A DNA stretch of 64,000 nt. It comes from JASLQO01 sp002327525 (GTDB lineage Bacteria > Pseudomonadota > Gammaproteobacteria > Pseudomonadales > Azotimanducaceae). Below, one piece after another: positions 7,719 through 16,514 of the stretch. Numbering within the stretch: the stretch's first letter is position 1; every line of letters begins with the position of its first letter. The notes under the pieces are model-generated. The model made no database searches, was not told where the DNA came from, and saw only the letters and a program-made list of their open reading frames with translations. The stretch covers positions 124,001 through 188,000 of the forward strand of contig JASLQO010000011.1 in the NCBI GenBank assembly GCA_030744435.1. Direction: 5' to 3'. Both the position numbers and the translations under genes were made by a program.

Positions 7719-8710
7719 CGGTATCCGCGCGTATCATTACGGCAGTTCTACTCATTCTGCTGCCTGTGTTCGGTGCGTTGGGTCACGAGGTGCGTCCCGC
7801 TTATCTGCAGATCGAAGAGGTCGAGGCAAATCGCTTCGCAGTGCTTTGGAAACAGCCGATCCTGCAGGATCGCAGACTGCCCATCGATCCGGTGTTTCCG
7901 GAGTCCTGCACAGCACCCGGACCCGTCACACCGGAAGTGACTGGCGCAGCACTGCTGCAACGCTGGATCATCGAGTGCCCGCTCGATTCGGGCCTGATCC
8001 ATATCTCCGGGCTGTCGCGTACGCTGACGGATGTCATGGTAACCATCCGCCGCCTGGATGGCTCCGAGTCCAGCACCCTGCTGCGAGCATCACAACCCTC
8101 GCTCGATCTCAGCGACCCGGCGCCAGGCGCGGGTGCCTATCTCCCTTTTGGCATCGAACATCTGATCTTCGGTATCGACCATGTGCTGTTCGTCATAGGA
8201 TTGGTGCTGTTCATCTCCGATCGATGGATGTTGCTGAAGACCATTACCGCATTCACCATCGCGCACTCCATCACACTCGCGCTGTCGGTACTGGATCTCG
8301 TCTACGTGCCCCAGGGGCCGGTGGAAGCCGTGATCGCGCTGTCCATCCTGTTTCTCGCCCGCGAGCTGGCGATGGAGGAGTCGAAACGCTCCTTTCTGAC
8401 CCGTGCCCGCCCCTGGATCATGGCATTCGTATTCGGCCTCCTGCACGGCTTCGGCTTCGCCGGTGCCCTCAACGACATCGGTCTGCCCCGCGAGGAACTG
8501 GCCCTCGCCCTGTTCCTGTTCAACGTGGGCATAGAGCTCGGTCAGCTGATGATCATCGCCGTCGTTTTCGCACTACTGTGGACCGGCAGAACCGTTACGC
8601 ACGGGATCGGGTACGGACACAGCGCACATCTGGTCGAGCAGGCGTTCGTCTGGGTAATGGGCTGCATGGCCGCGTTCTGGACCCTCGACCGGGTTCTACC
8701 GCTGATTTGA
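7715..8710 (+). CDS. HupE/UreJ-family membrane protein (copy 1)
   Basis: The 331-residue protein has a signal peptide, a periplasmic beta-rich region of about 120 residues, and a C-terminal helical bundle. The bundle carries the family motifs FGIEHLIFGIDHVLFVIG, TIAHSITLALS and LLHGFGFAGALNDIG...FNVGIELGQ. His and Asp in the first membrane segment are typical of HupE/UreJ proteins, some of which move nickel or cobalt; the long secreted-type branch is functionally uncharacterised. It is translationally coupled (GTGA) to the parvulin gene, suggesting the chaperone serves this protein. Confidence 0.83.
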   Translation: MTVSARIITAVLLILLPVFGALGHEVRPAYLQIEEVEANRFAVLWKQPILQDRRLPIDPVFPESCTAPGPVTPEVTGAALLQRWIIECPLDSGLIHISGLSRTLTDVMVTIRRLDGSESSTLLRASQPSLDLSDPAPGAGAYLPFGIEHLIFGIDHVLFVIGLVLFISDRWMLLKTITAFTIAHSITLALSVLDLVYVPQGPVEAVIALSILFLARELAMEESKRSFLTRARPWIMAFVFGLLHGFGFAGALNDIGLPREELALALFLFNVGIELGQLMIIAVVFALLWTGRTVTHGIGYGHSAHLVEQAFVWVMGCMAAFWTLDRVLPLI

Positions 8711-8780
8711 CGGCACCCGGATTGACGCCCACACAGCACTCGGGTCAACTGGATATCTCAATCGACGGAGCCGGTTTCCG

Positions 8781-9161
8781 ATGTCGGGCCTGATCTACCG
8801 GATAGCAGCCGATGCGGTACTCATCGTCCACCTCGGCTTCATCTTGTTCGTGGTGGCGGGAGGGCTGGCGTGCCTGTGCCGCAAGTGGTGGGCGGCGATC
8901 CACCTGCCCGCTGCGGCCTGGGGTGCCTACGTGGAACTCACCTCGCGCATCTGCCCGCTCACGGTGTGGGAAAACGATCTGCGACGGCTCGCGGGTGAGG
9001 GCGGTTTTAGCGAGAGCTTCGTCGAGCGCTATCTGTTGCCCGTGATCTACCCGGCAGGTCTGACACAGGACATTCAACTCACGCTCGCCGCATTCGTGGT
9101 GATCGTCAACCTCGCCGTATATGCCTGGGTACTGAACAGGGTGAGAATCCCTCAGGCATAG
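8781..9161 (+). CDS. DUF2784 small membrane protein
   Basis: This is a 126-residue inner-membrane protein with about four helices. It has the diagnostic stretch HLPAAAWGAYVELTSRICPLTVWENDLR, found in DUF2784 proteins. The function is unknown for the whole family. It lies 70 bases behind HupE and may share its transcript. Its end overlaps the convergent patatin-like gene by ten bases. Confidence 0.83.
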   Translation: MSGLIYRIAADAVLIVHLGFILFVVAGGLACLCRKWWAAIHLPAAAWGAYVELTSRICPLTVWENDLRRLAGEGGFSESFVERYLLPVIYPAGLTQDIQLTLAAFVVIVNLAVYAWVLNRVRIPQA

Positions 9162-10234
9162 AACGCCTCGATCTGCGGTCGCAGCTTCAGCCCGTCGCGA
9201 TAGCCGAGTTCCATGAGAGAGGTAGTATAGGCAGATTCGAACAGAAGGAAACTCGGTAGCCGCCAGTCGTGCCCCCAACCGCCCATCGTTCTCAAGAACA
9301 GCCGGAAGCTGCGCGGCAGCTGGACGGTGAAGCGCGAGGCGAGTACGCGCAGATCGACCGAAGGCCGAATCACCATCACCCTGATTCTGCGCCACTTCGA
9401 TTTGCGCCGTCCCAGCCACGACATCTGCGAGAGCAGGGTGTTGATCTGTTCCATCCGCTCTATGTCGTTGTTGAGATTTTCCGAGAACAGCGAATCGAGT
9501 GTGTAACCGGCGATGGCGGCGAGGCCGGGGGCGGTTTCCGGCCGGTCGGATGCGAGTTGTTCGTTGCGCACGCCAATCACCAGGATGCGGTCCGCACCCA
9601 TGTTGATCACCGGCGCCAGTGGTTCCGTCATCCTCAGCGACCCGTCCACGAAGTAGTCGGATCCGACGAGCTCGGGTGGGAACAACAACGGCAGGGCCGA
9701 GGAGGCGAGGATGTGCTCCGGCTCGATGCGCGTGGCCACGCTGTCACGACGCGGGTGGTGCCATGGCAGAGTGCCTTCACGAGCCTCGAAAAAGGTCGTC
9801 GCCTCGCCGGTGGTGAAGTTGGAAGCCGTGATGGCGAGGCCGGTGAGATGCCCCCCCGCGATTCCGCGCGCGACACCGCCGGAATCGAATTCCCGCTCCA
9901 GCCATTCTCTCAGCGGCGCATTGTCCAGAAATGAGGCCAGCGTGTTTTCTTTCGACAACAAACCCTGGAAGGCGCTGAAGTCATTCGTGAAGACATCCTC
10001 CGTCCGCAGTCCCGACCAGAGTGCTTCCAGGTGTTCGACGGCTTCCTCGAAGTGATCGGCGCGTTGTGCGAGAAACGATGCATTGATGCTGCCCGCCGAT
10101 ATCCCGGCAATGGTCTTGAACGGCACCTCCACGCTGTCGAGCAGGGCGGCGATCGATTTGAGCACACCCACCTGATACGCACCACGCGCACCACCACCCG
10201 GAAGTACCAGACCTGCTGAGGGACCAAAGCTCAC
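9152..10234 (-). CDS. patatin-like phospholipase
   Basis: The 360-residue protein has the patatin oxyanion motif GGGARGAY (13-20), the nucleophile elbow GISAG (Ser46), and the second dyad residue in FVDGS. These make a Ser-Asp lipid acyl hydrolase of the RssA/YchK-like cytoplasmic type. No signal peptide is seen. It follows the shortened TPR gene with a four-base overlap and is probably cotranscribed. The substrate may be phospholipids or other acyl esters. Confidence 0.88.
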   Translation of the reverse strand: MSFGPSAGLVLPGGGARGAYQVGVLKSIAALLDSVEVPFKTIAGISAGSINASFLAQRADHFEEAVEHLEALWSGLRTEDVFTNDFSAFQGLLSKENTLASFLDNAPLREWLEREFDSGGVARGIAGGHLTGLAITASNFTTGEATTFFEAREGTLPWHHPRRDSVATRIEPEHILASSALPLLFPPELVGSDYFVDGSLRMTEPLAPVINMGADRILVIGVRNEQLASDRPETAPGLAAIAGYTLDSLFSENLNNDIERMEQINTLLSQMSWLGRRKSKWRRIRVMVIRPSVDLRVLASRFTVQLPRSFRLFLRTMGGWGHDWRLPSFLLFESAYTTSLMELGYRDGLKLRPQIEAFYA

Positions 10235-10806
10235 GCGAGACCATTCACACCCTGTTGCCGAAACCCATTTTTGAATCGCGAACTCGAAAGCGTCACGTGC
10301 GCATCGCGCCAGGCGTCGTGAAACTTCGCGGCGTACACCTGTGCACGTGCATCGCCCTGTGCGGCAAGCGCTTCACTGAGCCCGAAAAACGCACAGCCGT
10401 TGTCCGGATGCCTGCGCAAATCCTGCCAGTAAACCGACGCCGCTTCCTGCATGGGAAGGTTGATATTGGGTCCCAGCACCAGCACCCAGCCCCAGTACGC
10501 CATCGCGTTGTTCGGGCCCAGACGTGCGGCCTCCTTGAATGCCCTCAGTGCCTGCGCATGGTTGAAAGCGTATGTGAGATTGAGGCCTTGATTGAAGAAA
10601 TACTGTGAATCGGCGCTGGCCGTCGTCACGCCCATGGTATGCGCCCCCAGCCCCTCCAGCCGTGGCGCACTCGACTGCGCCGCCCCCTCCGGATCCGCAG
10701 ATACCGCGTGTGGATCGTGCATGGCGCCGCTGACCGACGTGGCAATGCTCAGCAACACAGCGAACACCGAGGTTCGAAACGGAACATCCCTGAATGCGGC
10801 TTTCAT
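10231..10806 (-). CDS. exported TPR protein, internally shortened
   Basis: The 191-residue product begins with a signal peptide (MKAAFRDVPFRTSVFAVLLS). It keeps the family's N-terminal block (FFNQGLNLTYAFNHAQALRAFKEAARL...GPNINLPM), then passes straight to the family's C-terminal block (YWQDLRRHPDNGCAFFGLSEALAAQGD...DVTLSSSRF). Relatives as I know them carry several hundred further TPR residues between these blocks, so this looks like an in-frame internal deletion. Start chosen at 10806; the longer frame upstream is not homologous. It overlaps the patatin-like gene by four bases. It may be nonfunctional. Confidence 0.65.
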   Translation of the reverse strand: MKAAFRDVPFRTSVFAVLLSIATSVSGAMHDPHAVSADPEGAAQSSAPRLEGLGAHTMGVTTASADSQYFFNQGLNLTYAFNHAQALRAFKEAARLGPNNAMAYWGWVLVLGPNINLPMQEAASVYWQDLRRHPDNGCAFFGLSEALAAQGDARAQVYAAKFHDAWRDAHVTLSSSRFKNGFRQQGVNGLA

Positions 10807-10953
10807 GATTCTCTCCCCCTCCCGCGGGAATTCGAGTCTAACATCGCCGACCGCCAGGTCAGAGAAACGCGTTTCCCTGGATGATCCGGCAGCACACGCA
10901 ACCACTCAAGGCGCTACACTGGCCCCGCCCGCAAGCATCGAGGAGAGCCAAGC

Positions 10954-11430
10954 GTGATCCCAGCCCCCATCACCTGCCCCGAAATGAACGTACTCGAGGA
11001 CTGGATCGACTACAACGGGCACATGAACATGGCTTTCTACCACGTGGTGTTCGACAAGAGTCTCGATACCGTCTACGACGACCTCGGCATAGGCGCGGCT
11101 TACGTCGAGACAGAGGGTGGATCGCTGTTCACCCTGGAGGTGCATGTGAACTACCTGCAGGAAGTCGCGCTCGGTGACCCACTGCGGGTCACGTGGCGCC
11201 TGCTCGATTTCGACGCCAAACGCATCCATTTCTTCGAGGAGATGTATCACGCGGATGAGGGCTTTCTGGTCGCAACTTCGGAACAGATGGCCATGCACAT
11301 CGATATGAACACGCGCAGATCGAGTTCCCTGCCCGATCGCGTGCAAGAGACTCTGGCCAAGATTCTGCGGCAACACTCTGAGCTTGCGCTGCCACCCCAA
11401 GCCGGGAATGCAATCAGGATCCGGCGCTGA
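10954..11430 (+). CDS. hotdog-fold acyl-CoA thioesterase
   Basis: The 158-residue protein has the thioesterase signature DYNGHMNMAFYHVVFDKS near the N-terminus and the central hotdog strand LFTLEVHVNYLQEVALGDPL, typical of 4HBT-like and carnitine-type thioesterases. These hydrolyse acyl-CoAs in the cytosol and would release CoA alongside the many acyl-CoA dehydrogenases nearby. Start GTG 10954 follows GAGGAGAG; an ATG at 10984 is an alternative that would trim ten residues. The end overlaps the convergent phosphoesterase gene by 17 bases. Confidence 0.83.
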   Translation: MIPAPITCPEMNVLEDWIDYNGHMNMAFYHVVFDKSLDTVYDDLGIGAAYVETEGGSLFTLEVHVNYLQEVALGDPLRVTWRLLDFDAKRIHFFEEMYHADEGFLVATSEQMAMHIDMNTRRSSSLPDRVQETLAKILRQHSELALPPQAGNAIRIRR

Positions 11431-13093
11431 TCTCGAGCACGGTGTGGGCATGGTGGGTCACGCCGAACTCATCTACCGCCTCCACACTCAACGTATAGAT
11501 ACCCGGACCCAGATCATCGGGCAGGTCCGCTTCGAAGAGGTGTGATGAGGGTGCGGCCTGGACCCCGGATTTCTTCGATTCCTCGTGGCGGGTGAACAAT
11601 TCGAATATATAGGGATCGATACGCGAGATCCGTTGCATCGAAATCGATGCTCCACCATCTATCCGGAAGCTCAACTTCGAACGCGGCCCACCATCGAACA
11701 GGTTGACGAGTACCGACGCCGCGGGCACCTCGGCGAGGCTGATCAGCCCGTCGAACAACTCACCCTCCCGATAGTCGCGCAGCCCGTCGGCCCGGATGCC
11801 GTGATGCGCGACGTCGAAGAGGATGCGCATCTGATAATCCGCCGGCTGGCTTGCGGCTTTGAAGCGCACGGACGCCTCAGTGCCGTCCACCTGCAACACG
11901 TGGTAGCCGTTAGGCGTGCCGTCACGCTGCCACGTGGTCGGGATGCCGCGGTCATCGAACGGTCCACTCCACCAGGATCCCGACACCGTGGAAAGCACGT
12001 GATGGTGGAATGCACCCGGCCCGCGGAAACCGTCGTCCTCATCGAAGTACAGATGTTCGGTGGTGTGGGTATGGCCGGCCACCGAATACAGATTGGGGCG
12101 GCCGGCCAGCAGTTTGAAAAGATCCTTTCGATCGGCCGTGTTCACACCGGCACCGTCCGCCGACACATAGGTGGCGAGCGGTGAGTGCATGGCGAGAAAA
12201 ACGAGCTTGTCCTCCGGCACGTATTGCAGCTCTTTTTTCAGCCATTTCAACTGACGCCTACCGATGTTCGCGATGTAGCCGCCGCTGCCACGCACATCAC
12301 CCGGCGCGCTGCGTCCGTTGCCGTGGTATTCGATGTTGTCGAGTACCACAAACAGCACATCGCCGTACTCAAAACTGTAGTACGGCGGCCCGAAGAAACG
12401 CTTGAAGGTCTCGAGCGAATACTCGTCGCTCGCGGCAAGCAGATTGAGTTCATGATTGCCGGGGACGTTGTACCAGGGGATGCCGATCTGCGCGATGAGC
12501 TCGTTGAAGCGCGGGAACAAAGACATGTCGTCGAACATGATGTCCCCCATCGTCATGCCGAAGCGTGCGTCGGTGCCTATCAGCTCGGCAATCACGTCGT
12601 CGCGGATGAAATCCAGTTCGACATTGGTCTGAGGCTGAGTATCCGCTAGCAGAATGGCCTCGAATACGCTCGGTTCATCGTGCTCGCGCAATGGGAAGTC
12701 CACACTGTCCGGCAGTGGTCCCGTGGGATCGACGCCCGGATAGCGCAACCCCTCCGGCGAACCCTGGGGCTGGTGTATGTAATAGAAACGCGGCAGCTGC
12801 TGCGCGTTGACGGGAGTGCGGTATCCCCTCGGCTTGGCAATGAAGATCATCGCCTCGCCACCGATGCTCAACCGGTAGTAACCGGAGCCATCCGTGGCCG
12901 TGATGTTCTCACCATCGCTCACACGAACGTTGCCGATACCGGGCTCCCCGGCATCGCGTACTCCGTTCGCGTTCAGATCATTGAAAACGTAGCCGTTGGC
13001 GTAATCGGCGCCATGCGCGGACCAGGCCGCCAACATGAGCACCACCACACCCGCACGGGCGGTCAGTCTTCCGCCCGGACTCTGTCCGTACAT
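11414..13093 (-). CDS. secreted calcineurin-like metallophosphoesterase
   Basis: The 559-residue protein has a signal peptide and then an SdrD-B-like beta domain (NGYVFNDLNANGVRDAGEPGI, about 31-110). The phosphoesterase domain has metal motifs LADTQPQ, MGDIMFDD, VPGNHELN, AMHSP and GHTHTTEH. A C-terminal beta-sandwich follows. The first motif has Asp-Thr-Gln where the usual pattern is Asp-x-His; this DxQ variant occurs in secreted relatives. It probably hydrolyses phosphoesters in the periplasm or outside the cell. It stands alone, with 94 bases to the next gene upstream. Confidence 0.87.
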   Translation of the reverse strand: MYGQSPGGRLTARAGVVVLMLAAWSAHGADYANGYVFNDLNANGVRDAGEPGIGNVRVSDGENITATDGSGYYRLSIGGEAMIFIAKPRGYRTPVNAQQLPRFYYIHQPQGSPEGLRYPGVDPTGPLPDSVDFPLREHDEPSVFEAILLADTQPQTNVELDFIRDDVIAELIGTDARFGMTMGDIMFDDMSLFPRFNELIAQIGIPWYNVPGNHELNLLAASDEYSLETFKRFFGPPYYSFEYGDVLFVVLDNIEYHGNGRSAPGDVRGSGGYIANIGRRQLKWLKKELQYVPEDKLVFLAMHSPLATYVSADGAGVNTADRKDLFKLLAGRPNLYSVAGHTHTTEHLYFDEDDGFRGPGAFHHHVLSTVSGSWWSGPFDDRGIPTTWQRDGTPNGYHVLQVDGTEASVRFKAASQPADYQMRILFDVAHHGIRADGLRDYREGELFDGLISLAEVPAASVLVNLFDGGPRSKLSFRIDGGASISMQRISRIDPYIFELFTRHEESKKSGVQAAPSSHLFEADLPDDLGPGIYTLSVEAVDEFGVTHHAHTVLEISAGS

Positions 13094-13187
13094 GCCCCTT
13101 TCTCCAGACTGCCCCCAAGCAGTATGGTACTACGTGTGCCGGATCGATAGGAGTTGTTATGGGCTTCTATCCGCCTAGTGCAGTGAT

Positions 13188-14333
13188 CTAGTAGCCTTCC
13201 AGCTCTCCGTAGCGATTGCGATGGAAGTTGACGTCGCCAAACGTCTGCTCCGACACCGCCGCGCGTTTGATGAAAAACCCAATGTCGAACTCATCGGTCA
13301 TGCCTATGCCGCCATGCATCTGGATACCTTCGCGCGAAACCAGGTTGTAGGTCTCGCCCACCTTCGCCTTGGCAAGGCTCGCGAGCTTGGCAATCTCCTC
13401 CGCATCGCGCCCTTCGTCGAGCGCCGTCAGTGCTTCGAGAACGCAGGACTTCGACAATTCCACCTCGCAGAACATGTTGGCCGCGCGATGCTTCAGCGCC
13501 TGGAACGAACCGATAGGTACGCCGAACTGCTCGCGCTCTTTCAGGTACTCCACAGTGCGCTCGAAGCACTCCTGAAGCCCGCCGAGCATCTCCGCCGAGA
13601 TGCCGATACAGGCTATGTCCAGCGTTGGGTCGAGCACATCCGCGCCCTTGTCCACTGCACCGAGCACCGCCTCGGCACCAACCGAGACATCGGACAGCTC
13701 GATGTTGGCAGCATTACGCGAGTCCACCATCTTGGTGGGGGTGACGTTAACTCCCTGTGCACCCGCGTCGACCAAGAACAGCGTCAGTCCGTCCCGATCA
13801 CCGGTGTCGCCCGAGGTACGGGCAACCACAATCAACTTGTCAGCCACGTTGCCGTCGAGAACGAACGTCTTCGAGCCATTCAGCTTGTATCCGTCCCCGC
13901 CGGCGCTCGCGGTAGTGGAGATCGCATATGGACTGTGGCGGTGGGATTCTTCCAGCGCCAGCGACATCAACATCTCGCCACCTGCGATTGCCGACAGCAG
14001 CTCTGCTTTCTGCGCATCGCTGCCGCCTTGATTGACGGCTGTGCCGCCCACCCACACGCTGGCAAACAACGGGCTGCAGGTGAGGGTACGGCCGGTTTCT
14101 TCCGTCACCACACCGAGACCCTTGTAGCCGAAAGCGAGTCCGCCGTGCTCCTCGGGAAAGGGAATACCCGCCCAGCCAAGTTCCACCATGGATTTCCAGG
14201 TGTCGCGATCGAAACCGTCCACATTGTTCTCGTCGCGCAGTTTACGCATCTGTTCGATAGGCGCGCTGTTGGTGCAGAAGTCCTTGGCGCTGTCTTTGAG
14301 CATGTTCTGCTCTTCGTTCAGGATCATTGACAT
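13188..14333 (-). CDS. acyl-CoA dehydrogenase lacking a recognisable catalytic glutamate
   Basis: The 381-residue protein has the full acyl-CoA dehydrogenase architecture: FPEEHGGLAFGYKGLG, the middle beta domain with LNGSKTFVLDG, and the C-terminal MHGGIGMTDEFDIGFFIKRA. Helix G reads LDIACIGISAEMLG and the C-terminal loop reads VSEQTFGDVNFHRNR, so neither classical glutamate position is filled. It resembles the non-catalytic partner at 4936 more than the catalytic-type subunit. No partner gene is adjacent. It may pair with a subunit encoded elsewhere. The first codon (14333) is followed by a second ATG two codons later. Confidence 0.83.
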   Translation of the reverse strand: MSMILNEEQNMLKDSAKDFCTNSAPIEQMRKLRDENNVDGFDRDTWKSMVELGWAGIPFPEEHGGLAFGYKGLGVVTEETGRTLTCSPLFASVWVGGTAVNQGGSDAQKAELLSAIAGGEMLMSLALEESHRHSPYAISTTASAGGDGYKLNGSKTFVLDGNVADKLIVVARTSGDTGDRDGLTLFLVDAGAQGVNVTPTKMVDSRNAANIELSDVSVGAEAVLGAVDKGADVLDPTLDIACIGISAEMLGGLQECFERTVEYLKEREQFGVPIGSFQALKHRAANMFCEVELSKSCVLEALTALDEGRDAEEIAKLASLAKAKVGETYNLVSREGIQMHGGIGMTDEFDIGFFIKRAAVSEQTFGDVNFHRNRYGELEGY

Positions 14334-14450
14334 TACGCGAATACTCCCTCGGTCACTTGATGAACGGGTATTGTGCTAAGTTGGACAAAGGCCGAAATCT
14401 AATCAAAGTACCCCCCATTTGTCGACCACGGGGTTGCCCTTATTACTCCA

Positions 14451-14984
14451 TCATTCTAAAACGCGACGATAAAATCCCTCGAACCAGGTCTTCCAGCCCT
14501 CCCCGCCACCCTCATCCGGGCGTTGCCCCTCGAAGAACTGGCGCACACTGCCATCCTCCAGGAGTGACCAGCGTCCTCGAAACGGACGTGTCGCACCCTA
14601 TGCCTGATAGCTGATTCGAACCTACCAGCACCATGAAGCCGCCCTCTAGGTTGCCTGAAATATCGATGATCGTGCCCGCAGACACCCACAGCTGACGCCA
14701 CTGTCTAAGCTCGCGCGAATAGAAGTTCACGCTGCTACCCATACCGCTCCTGGCCCCTGCCAGTGTTCCGTAACCAGGCAGCCGGACTCGCTCACCGTTA
14801 TATTGTTATTACCGGTGTGCGTCCCGTCCGCGGTTTCAACACGCCATCGCCCGACCCAGGAATCGAACTGGCGATGACCCGGGTCTGAACAGGGCCCCAC
14901 GGCAGCGCGCACGGCGCCCGAAAACCCCAACGACATACCCATCAGCGCGTCCGCGCCCTGGTTTACGAAAGGCTTACATTTCAT
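14451..14984 (-). pseudogene. DUF1579-like exported protein, two frameshifts
   Basis: Three reading frames together spell one protein of a widespread family of about 150-180 residues. Frame one gives RQFDSWVGRWRVETADG...EHWQG, frame two gives GSSVNFYSRELRQWRQLWV...LEGGFMVL, and frame three gives WSLLEDGSVRQFFEGQ...GWKTWFEGFYRR and a stop at 14451. The breaks lie near 14755 and 14600. The start ATG (14984) has a GGGAGG site, so the 5' end is intact. Each frame on its own is meaningless. Sequencing error could explain single-base shifts, but two in 530 bases makes decay more likely. Confidence 0.8.
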
Positions 14985-15072
14985 ACATCCCTCCCGCAGC
15001 CCAACGTTGTGCCACTGCCTAGAATAACCCTGACACTTGGCAATATGCTGCGGCAACAAGAGCCGGAACAAA

Positions 15073-15375
15073 ATGAAATTTGCTCCTTTAATTGTCGTTT
15101 TGCTCACCCTGCTAACGGTTCCTACCGAAGCAGTCCTCGCCTCAACGACGGGTGTCGTGAACGATACTCCAACCGGGCTCACGCCCGGTCGTCCGCTGGC
15201 GGCTCTGAGCGAGTCCACCCTGCGACAGGATGATGTAACCGGCACCTCACTCGACCGCGTTTCCTTCTCCAATTCCGTCGCACTGGACGATCATGCCCAG
15301 GATCTCTCCACGGTGGCCGTGCTACTGGCTGGCGTACTCGGCCTCATCTGGGCGCGCCGTCACAGTTCACCCTAA
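15073..15375 (+). CDS. small exported protein with C-terminal membrane anchor
   Basis: This is a 100-residue protein with an N-terminal signal sequence (KFAPLIVVLLTLLTVPTEA), a polar middle, and a C-terminal hydrophobic helix followed by basic residues (STVAVLLAGVLGLIWARRHSSP). The C-terminus resembles sorting tails of the PEP-CTERM kind but lacks the Pro-Glu-Pro motif. I recognise no family. It diverges from the decayed DUF1579-like gene. The function is unknown. Confidence 0.5.
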   Translation: MKFAPLIVVLLTLLTVPTEAVLASTTGVVNDTPTGLTPGRPLAALSESTLRQDDVTGTSLDRVSFSNSVALDDHAQDLSTVAVLLAGVLGLIWARRHSSP

Positions 15376-15451
15376 TAGACCTGGTGTAGCTGTCGGGGTC
15401 GGCTGAAACTCTGCATTCCCAATATGACGCGCTTTGTGCTCAACTGCGCCG

Positions 15452-16105
15452 ATGCTGGCCCAACTTGATACCCGCCTGAAACGCACGCTGCCCAACGCCC
15501 GCATCGAGGCCATACAGTTGCCCGGTTGCCATGGCATGCGTCTCGGACTGATCAACGCAGACTTCCCGACAGGACCTCTGGATGCGGAGGTCATGCACGC
15601 CGTGATCCTGGAACCGGCCTACTGGGCCTTCTGTTGGGGCAGCGGCCTGGCACTCGCGGCGCTGCTTCTCGAGCAGCCGCACTGGGTGGCCGGTAAGCGG
15701 GTGCTCGATCTCGGTTCGGGTTCAGGTGTTGCCGGTATCGCGGCGGCCATGGCGGGCGCGCGCGCCGTCACAGCCTGCGACACGGATCCCGATGCGCGCC
15801 TCGCCACCGAGACAAACGCCGTGCTCAATGACGTGGAGATCCGGGTCATCGACCGACTGGAAACCGGCAACGACCTCATCCTGATGGCGGACGTTCTCTA
15901 CGACGAGCAGAACCTGCCGTTACTCGAGGCCGCCAGGCGCCATGCCCAGCAGGTTCTGGTGGCCGACTCCCGGATCACCGAGCTGCCCGATCCGGGATAC
16001 CGCGAGATCGCACGCATCCGGGCACTGACCTATCCCAATCTCGGTGAATTCGATGAGTACAACACGGCGCACGTTTTTCACTTCGGATCCAGGCGCAGAA
16101 AGTAA
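15452..16105 (+). CDS. class I SAM methyltransferase, ETF-beta lysine methyltransferase-like
   Basis: The 217-residue protein has SAM-binding motif I VLDLGSGSGVAGIAAA, an acidic motif II (ACDTDPDA), and a preceding LEPAYWAFCWGSGLALA segment. That pattern is shared with METTL20-type enzymes that methylate lysines of electron-transfer flavoprotein beta. Given the number of acyl-CoA dehydrogenases here, ETF as the target is attractive but inferred. The start is ATG 15452; the frame extends upstream to a TTG at 15434 without support. The 3' end overlaps the convergent oxidoreductase by 28 bases. Confidence 0.72.
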   Translation: MLAQLDTRLKRTLPNARIEAIQLPGCHGMRLGLINADFPTGPLDAEVMHAVILEPAYWAFCWGSGLALAALLLEQPHWVAGKRVLDLGSGSGVAGIAAAMAGARAVTACDTDPDARLATETNAVLNDVEIRVIDRLETGNDLILMADVLYDEQNLPLLEAARRHAQQVLVADSRITELPDPGYREIARIRALTYPNLGEFDEYNTAHVFHFGSRRRK

Positions 16106-16479
16106 CGCGGCGGGAAGCCGGTCAGCACCCGGAATCCAAAGCCCAGCGGTCCGGCTGCATCCACGCGCTCATGTTCCGCTCCATCCACCGACACCGCAAG
16201 ATAGGCGCGCGTCTCGCCGTCGACGGTGACGCTGACGTCCGGCCGTTCCAACGCCTGGCGAAACCATGCACGCGGCCAGTGATTGGCCGCCACATACAGT
16301 TTGCCGTCGCTCTCCATTCGAGCCACCACACGTGAGTGCGCCGCGCCATCATCGTCGGTCGTCGTCACCACGATGGTGCCCTGGCCGGCAGGCTGAAAGT
16401 AACCAAGCAAAGACTCAAACACCACCACGATGGCCACATACCCGACTAGCAGATAGGCCAGAATTTTCAGACTTTTCAT
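16078..16479 (-). CDS. nitroreductase/quinone-reductase (DUF385-like) family protein
   Basis: The 133-residue protein begins with a membrane helix (LKILAYLLVGYVAIVVVFESLLGYFQP), followed by the split-barrel domain of deazaflavin/FMN-type reductases. That domain includes LYVAANHWPRAWFRQALERPDV and GFPPRYFLRLDP. The family reduces quinones or nitro compounds with F420 or flavin; whether F420 is made by this organism cannot be judged here. The start at 16479 is preceded by GGAGGTG. It is followed by no same-strand gene for more than 1 kb. Confidence 0.75.
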   Translation of the reverse strand: MKSLKILAYLLVGYVAIVVVFESLLGYFQPAGQGTIVVTTTDDDGAAHSRVVARMESDGKLYVAANHWPRAWFRQALERPDVSVTVDGETRAYLAVSVDGAEHERVDAAGPLGFGFRVLTGFPPRYFLRLDPK

Positions 16480-16514
16480 AGACACCTCCCTTCTTGAATT
16501 CACCCCACCAGGGG

